In this document: piece after piece, positions 7,801-10,767 of the stretch
Numbering within the stretch: position 1 is the stretch's first letter
How the letters are laid out: every line of letters begins with the position of its first letter
Origin: JBFKUL01 sp041635755
GTDB lineage: Bacteria; Pseudomonadota; Gammaproteobacteria; Burkholderiales; SG8-39
Direction: 5' to 3'
NCBI GenBank assembly: GCA_041635755.1
Contig: JBFKUL010000085.1
Location: 1-10,767, forward strand
Length of the DNA: 10,767 nt
Translations under genes and position numbers: made by a program
The notes under the pieces: generated by a model
What the model saw: the letters and a program-made list of their open reading frames with translations, nothing else
Told to the model about the DNA's origin: nothing
The model's database searches: none

Positions 7801-8132
7801 TCAGCCTCGTGCTGGACGACTTCGGCACCGGGTACTCGTCGCTGGCCTATCTCAAGCACTTTCCGCTGGACGTGCTGAAGATCGACCGCTCTTTCGTCAA
7901 GGATATTCCCAACGACGCCGACGACGTCGCGATCGTGCGGGCGACGGTCGGCCTCGCCCACAGCCTCGGCCTGCAAGTCACCGCCGAAGGGGTCGAGACC
8001 GCCGAGCAGGCCGCGTTCCTGCGAGGACTGGGCTGCGAGTACGCTCAGGGCTACCTGTTCAGCAAGCCGATCGAGGCCGCGGCGTTCGTGGCGCTGCTGA
8101 AAAGCGAGTCTCGCTTCGCGGGCGTCGGCTAG
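4860..8132 (+). CDS. Membrane sensor with PAS-PAS-GAF-GGDEF-EAL (c-di-GMP cyclase/phosphodiesterase)
   Basis: This 1090-residue c-di-GMP enzyme should sit in the inner membrane. The order is helix 1 (about 9-35), an all-helical periplasmic region (36-198), helix 2 (199-225), PAS (about 236-350), PAS (about 360-480), GAF (about 490-648), GGDEF (655-815) and EAL (830-1080). The cyclase motif GGDEF is at 737-741, with the inhibitory site RxxD (R728, D731) at standard spacing. The phosphodiesterase residues also look complete: E865-A-L, N924, E956, D986-D987 in DDFGTGYSS, K1007, E1043 and Q1063. Both activities are therefore possible; in the family one often dominates. The ATG at 4860 was chosen because GGAA lies 5 bases upstream and helix 1 follows directly. 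The upstream in-frame extension is arginine-rich and lies over the promoter. Confidence 0.93.
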   Translation: MRFESSARQLLLLTWPLLAVIGCLMLIAALGVSVMSTARAYASGEGFWSKAQKQAVLHLVRYAETGAEADYGRYLENIAVNLGDRKARLALDRPDPDLETARQGLLAGRNHPDDIPGMVRLFRYFRFDPEIERAIALWAQADVLIERLTEHAQALRSEIVARGPGSVRTGTLRREIERIDAELTPLEDGFAVALGAAVRRIALFLMMAGALLSLALIAAGIVISSRTLARLRSAQTQFGLVNDHVQTLVAVYDRGWRLRRANRRFIQTFGLDPSQAIGMHLNELADEALFRHIGPYFEQAYAGKVVSYEREFQAPGRPTVQLSVTLAPAFDAEGGVEQVFAFGEDVTERRNAEQALRASEARKAAVIELALDCVISIDRASRVLEFNPAAEATFGYTREQALGRDLAELIIPPRLRSAHRKGMARYLETGDANMLGRRVELRGMRSDRSEFPVELSVSPVQIGGDLTFTAYLRDVSERKDHEQALAQQAMRQGIVARFAQIALAHTDPGTLMSETVVEIAFGLGVGYCGIHELMPEENRLLLRAQIGGRNVGANRVSLAHDASTLAGVCLAARQSIVVRDIRSDTRFRERPPDMPAEFLSAVAVPIQGPDAPYGVLCVQAADVRDYSTEEIGFLETIANALAVASNRHRTENRLAYFAQFDSLTGLPNRNLFRDRLAHAISRAHRGGSLVALLFIDLDRFKEINDSLGHEAGDQVLREVGTRLGNGLREGDTLARLGGDEFTVILEDLDNAEQVRTVAEKLQRAFGEPLRLGGRELAVTPSIGIAMYPADGDDTDALLKHADIAMYHAKNEGRDNFQFYAADMSTAASERRSLEYSLRHALEHKEFVLHYQPLIDLKDGTIAGAEALLRWRHPEWGLVPPGRFIGIAEQTGLIVPIGEWVLREACSRLQQWRSADVRVVPVAVNLSARQFRKSDLVEVVRSGLRDTGLDPSLLKLEITESLLMENPEASGAVLEALKNMGLSLVLDDFGTGYSSLAYLKHFPLDVLKIDRSFVKDIPNDADDVAIVRATVGLAHSLGLQVTAEGVETAEQAAFLRGLGCEYAQGYLFSKPIEAAAFVALLKSESRFAGVG

Positions 8133-8157
8133 CGCGTTCGAGCGTCGAGAACTGAAT

Positions 8158-8170
8158 TATCATCGCCGGC
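8158..8170 (+). promoter_or_regulatory. Possible -10 element upstream of the ABM gene
   Basis: TATCATCGCCGGC includes TATCAT, a five-of-six match to the -10 consensus, 55 to 67 bases before the ATG at 8225. There is no convincing -35. A near-identical 13-mer occurs at 10619-10631 before another gene, which makes a promoter role somewhat more likely. Confidence 0.3.
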
Positions 8171-8224
8171 TCGTCCAGCGCCTGCGCGCCGACACTACGT
8201 TTTGCAAACAGCAAAGGAGCCGCA

Positions 8225-8518
8225 ATGAGTTTCGCCCTTTCGGTCCAGCTTCGCATCAAGCCCGAGAACGTCGACGCGTTCATGAAGCACGCCATCGCCA
8301 ACGGCAAGGCGGCGCGCGAGACCGAGCCCGGCTGCAAGACCTTCGAGCTGCTGGTCGACCCGAAGGACCCGACGCGGGCCATGCTCTACGAGGTCTACGT
8401 CGACGAGAAAGCGTTCGAGGCGCATCAGCAGACGCCGCACTTCAAGAAATATCTGGCGGAGGCCGTGCCGCTGCTCGCCTCGCGCGAGCGCAGCTTCTGG
8501 CGGCGCGTCGCGCCCTGA
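8225..8518 (+). CDS. ABM-domain protein, putative quinol monooxygenase (YgiN-like)
   Basis: This 97-residue protein fits the small dimeric alpha-beta barrel of the antibiotic biosynthesis monooxygenase (ABM) family. Its members oxidise aromatic or quinol compounds without a cofactor, or handle reactive intermediates, in the cytoplasm. The family pattern is visible: an N-terminal strand (SFALSVQLRIKP), a helix with VDAFMKHAIAN (16-26), EPGC (34-37) leading into a strand, YEVYVDEKAFEAH (55-67) and TPHFKKYL (70-77). No signal peptide is seen. The ATG at 8225 has an excellent AAAGGAG (8213-8219) 5 bases upstream. It lies 92 bases after the c-di-GMP gene and 33 bases before an MFS gene, with which it may be co-transcribed. 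The true substrate is unknown; many relatives lack a proven reaction. Confidence 0.87.
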   Translation: MSFALSVQLRIKPENVDAFMKHAIANGKAARETEPGCKTFELLVDPKDPTRAMLYEVYVDEKAFEAHQQTPHFKKYLAEAVPLLASRERSFWRRVAP

Positions 8519-8551
8519 GCGCGGCAGCGCCCTGCGCCTCGCCGGCCCTTC

Positions 8552-9799
8552 ATGACCTCGGCCCGCCCCTCGCTCGCCGAATCGCGCTACGCGTGGGCGC
8601 GGCTGTTCGCCTCGCTCGCGCTGATGACGCTCGGCGGGGTCGGCATGTACGCGGTGATCGTCGCGCTGCCCGCGGTGGAGGCCGAGTTCGGCGCCGCGCG
8701 CGGCGCTGCATCGCTGCCCTACACGTTCACGATGGTCGGTTTCGGCCTGGGCGGGGTGATGATGGGCCGGCTCTCGGATCGCTACGGCGTCATCGTTCCG
8801 GTGCTGCTCGGCTCGGTCTGCCTCGGGATCGGCTTCATGGTCGCGGGCTCGGCCGCCAGCCTGTGGCAGTTCGCACTGGTGCACGGCGTGCTGATCGGCT
8901 TTCTCGGCAGCTCCGCGACCTTCGCGCCGCTGGTTGCGGACGCCTCGCTCTGGTTTACGCGCCGGCGCGGCATCGCGGTGGCGATCGTGATCAGCGGCAA
9001 CTACCTCGCCGGCGCCGTGTGGCCGCCGATCCTGCAGCGCATGTTCGATGCCTTCGGCTGGCGCGCTACCTTCGTCGGCGTGGGCGTCTTCGCGATCGCG
9101 GCGATGCTGCCACTCGCGCTGATGCTGCGGCGGCGCCCGCCGGCGCTCGATGCGCCGCGACCGGCCGCGATCGCGCCGCACACGCCCATGGCGGCGCCCT
9201 CGGAGCGCCCGCTCGGCTTTCCGCCGCAGGTGCTGCTCGCCCTGTTGTGCGTGGCCGGCGTCGCGTGCTGCGTAGCGATGTCGATGCCGCAGGTGCACAT
9301 CGTCGCCTACTGCGGCGACCTCGGCTACGGCGTGGCGCGCGGCGCCGAGATGCTCTCGCTCATGCTTGGCTTCGGCATCGTCAGCCGGCTTGCCTCGGGC
9401 TGGATCTGCGATCGCATCGGCGGACTTGCAACGCTTCTCCTTGGCTCGGGGTTGCAGGCGGTGGCGCTGCTGCTGTTCCTGCCGTTCGACGGCATGGCGT
9501 CCCTTTATGTTCTCTCGGCAATGTTCGGCCTGTTCCAGGGCGGCATCGTGCCCTCCTACGCGATCATCGTGCGCGAATACTTCCCGCCGCGCGTTGCCGG
9601 CGGGCACGTCGGCATCGTGCTCATGGCGACGCTGTTCGGCATGGCGCTGGGCGGCTGGATGTCGGGCGCGATCTTCGATCTTACCGGCTCGTACCGCGCC
9701 GCGTTCCTGAACGGCATTGCCTGGAACCTCGTCAACATGTCGATCGCCGGCTTCCTGCTGATGCGCGCGCGGCGCATGCGCCTGGCGCTGGCGACGTAG
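8552..9799 (+). CDS. MFS transporter, oxalate/formate-antiporter-like
   Basis: This 415-residue, 12-helix major facilitator should lie in the inner membrane. Motif A follows helix 2 (G72-R-L-S-D-R-Y-G79) and a degenerate copy occurs in the second half (SGWICDRIGG, 282-291). LWFTRRRGIAVAIVISGN at 133-150 resembles the oxalate/formate antiporter and monocarboxylate-carrier branch of MFS. A Pro/Ala-rich cytoplasmic loop (about 193-225) joins the two halves. The substrate is probably an organic anion, but that is inference from the branch alone. The ATG at 8552 has no recognisable Shine-Dalgarno and no better in-frame start exists in the 33-base gap after the ABM gene, so translation may be coupled. 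An AlkD-like gene follows after 24 bases. Confidence 0.88.
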   Translation: MTSARPSLAESRYAWARLFASLALMTLGGVGMYAVIVALPAVEAEFGAARGAASLPYTFTMVGFGLGGVMMGRLSDRYGVIVPVLLGSVCLGIGFMVAGSAASLWQFALVHGVLIGFLGSSATFAPLVADASLWFTRRRGIAVAIVISGNYLAGAVWPPILQRMFDAFGWRATFVGVGVFAIAAMLPLALMLRRRPPALDAPRPAAIAPHTPMAAPSERPLGFPPQVLLALLCVAGVACCVAMSMPQVHIVAYCGDLGYGVARGAEMLSLMLGFGIVSRLASGWICDRIGGLATLLLGSGLQAVALLLFLPFDGMASLYVLSAMFGLFQGGIVPSYAIIVREYFPPRVAGGHVGIVLMATLFGMALGGWMSGAIFDLTGSYRAAFLNGIAWNLVNMSIAGFLLMRARRMRLALAT

Positions 9800-9823
9800 C
9801 GACCGCCGCCAGCGCGCGATGGA

Positions 9824-10540
9824 ATGACCGCGCCTGCCCTGGCCGACGTTCGGCGCGAGCTGCGTGCATTGGCCGACCCGCGGCACGCCGCGATTGCGCA
9901 GCGCTTCTTCAAAACGGGACCCGGCGATTACGGCGAAGGCGATCGTTTTCTTGGCGTGCGAGTGCCGCAGCTGCGAGGACTCGCGCGCAAGTACCGTGCG
10001 TTGTCGCGACGCGCCGCCTTGCAGCTTCTGCGCTCGCCCTGGCACGAGGAGCGGCTGCTCGCGCTGCTGCTTCTGATCGAGCATTGCCGGCGCGCGGACA
10101 AGGCGGCGCGCAAGGCCATCTGCCGCGCGTATCTCGCGCACGCCCGGTACGTGAACAACTGGGATCTGGTCGATGCCTCCGCCGAAGTCCTGCTCGGCGC
10201 GCAGGTCGACCCGGCCAAGCTCGGCGCCCTGGAGAAGCTCGCGCGCTCCCGATTCCTCTGGAAACGCCGCATCGCCATCATGGCCACGTTTTACTGGATC
10301 AAGCGAGGTGTGCACCATCCCACCCTGCGCATCGCGGAACGCATGCTCGACGATCCGCACGATCTCATCCACAAGGCCGTCGGTTGGATGCTTCGGGAGG
10401 TGGGCAAGCGCAACCGAATGCGCGAGGAGGCATTCCTGCGCACGCACTATCGGAGGATGCCGCGCACCATGCTGCGCTATGCCATCGAGCGCCTCCCGGA
10501 GCGTCGCAGGCGGGCATATTTGCGAGGCACGATCGGATAG
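9824..10540 (+). CDS. DNA alkylation repair protein, AlkD-like glycosylase
   Basis: This 238-residue protein of the AlkD family (HEAT-like helical repeats) corresponds to cytoplasmic glycosylases that remove N3- and N7-alkylated purines without flipping the base. Length and layout match the family. YGEGDRFLGVRVPQLR (36-51) is the N-terminal signature. NNWDLVD (111-117) carries W113 and D117, which align with the catalytic-cleft Trp and Asp of Bacillus cereus AlkD. The Arg pair 148-149 in WKRRIAI should include the catalytic Arg, and W188 in HKAVGWMLRE aligns with the other cleft Trp. All key residues therefore appear intact. The C-terminus is very Arg-rich (RRRRAYLR), suiting DNA contact. The ATG at 9824 lacks a clear Shine-Dalgarno and lies 24 bases after the MFS stop, so translational coupling is possible. 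Confidence 0.92.
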   Translation: MTAPALADVRRELRALADPRHAAIAQRFFKTGPGDYGEGDRFLGVRVPQLRGLARKYRALSRRAALQLLRSPWHEERLLALLLLIEHCRRADKAARKAICRAYLAHARYVNNWDLVDASAEVLLGAQVDPAKLGALEKLARSRFLWKRRIAIMATFYWIKRGVHHPTLRIAERMLDDPHDLIHKAVGWMLREVGKRNRMREEAFLRTHYRRMPRTMLRYAIERLPERRRRAYLRGTIG

Positions 10541-10554
10541 GCGCCCTCAGGCGC
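10541..10554 (+). terminator. Weak hairpin directly after the AlkD-like gene
   Basis: GCGCC (10541-10545) and GGCGC (10550-10554) form a 5-bp stem with a CTCA loop immediately after the TAG. No U-run follows, so efficient intrinsic termination is doubtful. The same GCGCC/GGCGC stem appears at the end of the TRAP operon. Confidence 0.25.
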
Positions 10555-10618
10555 TCGTCATCGCGGCCGCACTCGGCAAGAACCGCCGCGCACACCCCGG
10601 AGCGGTGAAGCGCGCTGG

Positions 10619-10631
10619 TATCATCGTCGGC
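10619..10631 (+). promoter_or_regulatory. Possible -10 element just before the right-edge gene
   Basis: TATCATCGTCGGC differs by one base from the 13-mer at 8158-8170. Its TATCAT (10619-10624) would place transcription start near 10631, one or two bases before the ATG at 10633, implying a leaderless or nearly leaderless mRNA. No clear -35 is seen. Confidence 0.3.
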
Positions 10632-10632
10632 C

Positions 10633-10767
10633 ATGCCGGGCCCGCACGCAGCGCTCCAGATCGAGACCGTGGCGCGCGACCCGGTGCCCACCCGCGTTCA
10701 CGCCACCGGCGAGTGGACCTTCAACGGGCTCAAGGAGCAGCGGGACGAGCTCGTACGCAGTCTCGCC
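10633..10767 (+). CDS. N-terminus of a gene cut by the right edge, possibly MlaE-like permease with STAS segment
   Basis: An ATG at 10633 opens a frame running to the window end, giving 45 residues. The peptide is soluble and ends its first strand-like unit with RVHATGEWTFNGLKEQRDEL (about 21-40). A strand, then G-E/D-W-T, then a helix resembles the N-terminal STAS-like segment on some MlaE/YrbE-type lipid ABC transporter permeases in proteobacteria. That match is pattern recognition on a short fragment and stays tentative. An in-frame TGA at 10606-10608 rules out a start far upstream. There is no Shine-Dalgarno before the ATG; a TATCAT box lies 9 bases upstream. The gene is 92 bases beyond the AlkD-like gene and may be a separate unit. 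Confidence 0.5.
   Translation, partial: MPGPHAALQIETVARDPVPTRVHATGEWTFNGLKEQRDELVRSLA

Noticed and set aside
6792..7976. Minus-strand open frame of 394 codons inside the GGDEF/EAL gene
   Set aside because: It is antisense to the catalytic domains, whose motifs are intact on the plus strand.
8195..10447. Long minus-strand open frame of 750 codons
   Set aside because: It runs antisense across three well-supported genes and their gaps, and is low-complexity Arg/His/Ala/Glu-rich. The plus-strand ABM, MFS and AlkD-like genes explain the DNA.
8593..10608. Plus-strand open frame of 671 codons overlapping MFS and AlkD-like genes
   Set aside because: It is a different frame of two recognisable genes, Arg/Ala-rich, with no recognisable domain.

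Overview
The window is visibly GC-rich (strong G/C preference at third codon positions) and tightly packed with bacterial genes. A TRAP dicarboxylate-type transporter, a GGDEF/EAL c-di-GMP protein, major facilitator (MFS) carriers, an AlkD-type alkylation repair glycosylase and a possible MlaE-like permease together suggest a Gram-negative proteobacterium, most likely betaproteobacterial (Burkholderiales-like). That placement is inference from gene content; no rRNA or marker gene is present.

Layout. The left edge (1-67, minus) may hold the first 22 codons of a gene leaving the window, with a TTGACA box behind it; 68-304 holds no convincing gene. A complete tripartite TRAP transporter lies at 305-3332 on the minus strand, transcribed as substrate-binding protein (dctP-type), small permease (dctQ-type), large permease (dctM-type), with gaps of 18 and 31 bases. 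Upstream of it and on the same strand is an MFS exporter-like protein (3511-4698); its stop codon lies at the edge of a 25-base tandem duplication. A 161-base divergent intergenic region separates that gene from a large plus-strand gene (4860-8132). This encodes a 1090-residue membrane sensor with two PAS domains, a GAF domain, and GGDEF and EAL domains whose catalytic residues all look intact. Plus-strand genes continue with a small ABM-fold monooxygenase-like protein (8225-8518), an MFS carrier of the oxalate/formate-antiporter-like type (8552-9799) and an AlkD-like DNA glycosylase (9824-10540). The right edge cuts a gene starting at 10633 whose N-terminus may be a STAS-like segment of an MlaE-type lipid transporter permease.

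How the genes work together. The TRAP genes form one uptake system for an organic acid, energised by an ion gradient. The ABM protein, MFS carrier and AlkD protein are closely spaced and may be co-transcribed, but no shared pathway is evident. The GGDEF/EAL protein probably turns a periplasmic or cytoplasmic signal into a change in c-di-GMP level. I found no rRNA, tRNA, CRISPR array, insertion sequence or phage gene, and nothing I would call an undescribed system. The most distinctive items are small: the tandem duplication at the MFS stop codon, an inverted repeat over the predicted promoter of the c-di-GMP gene, and a promoter-like motif repeated upstream of two genes.
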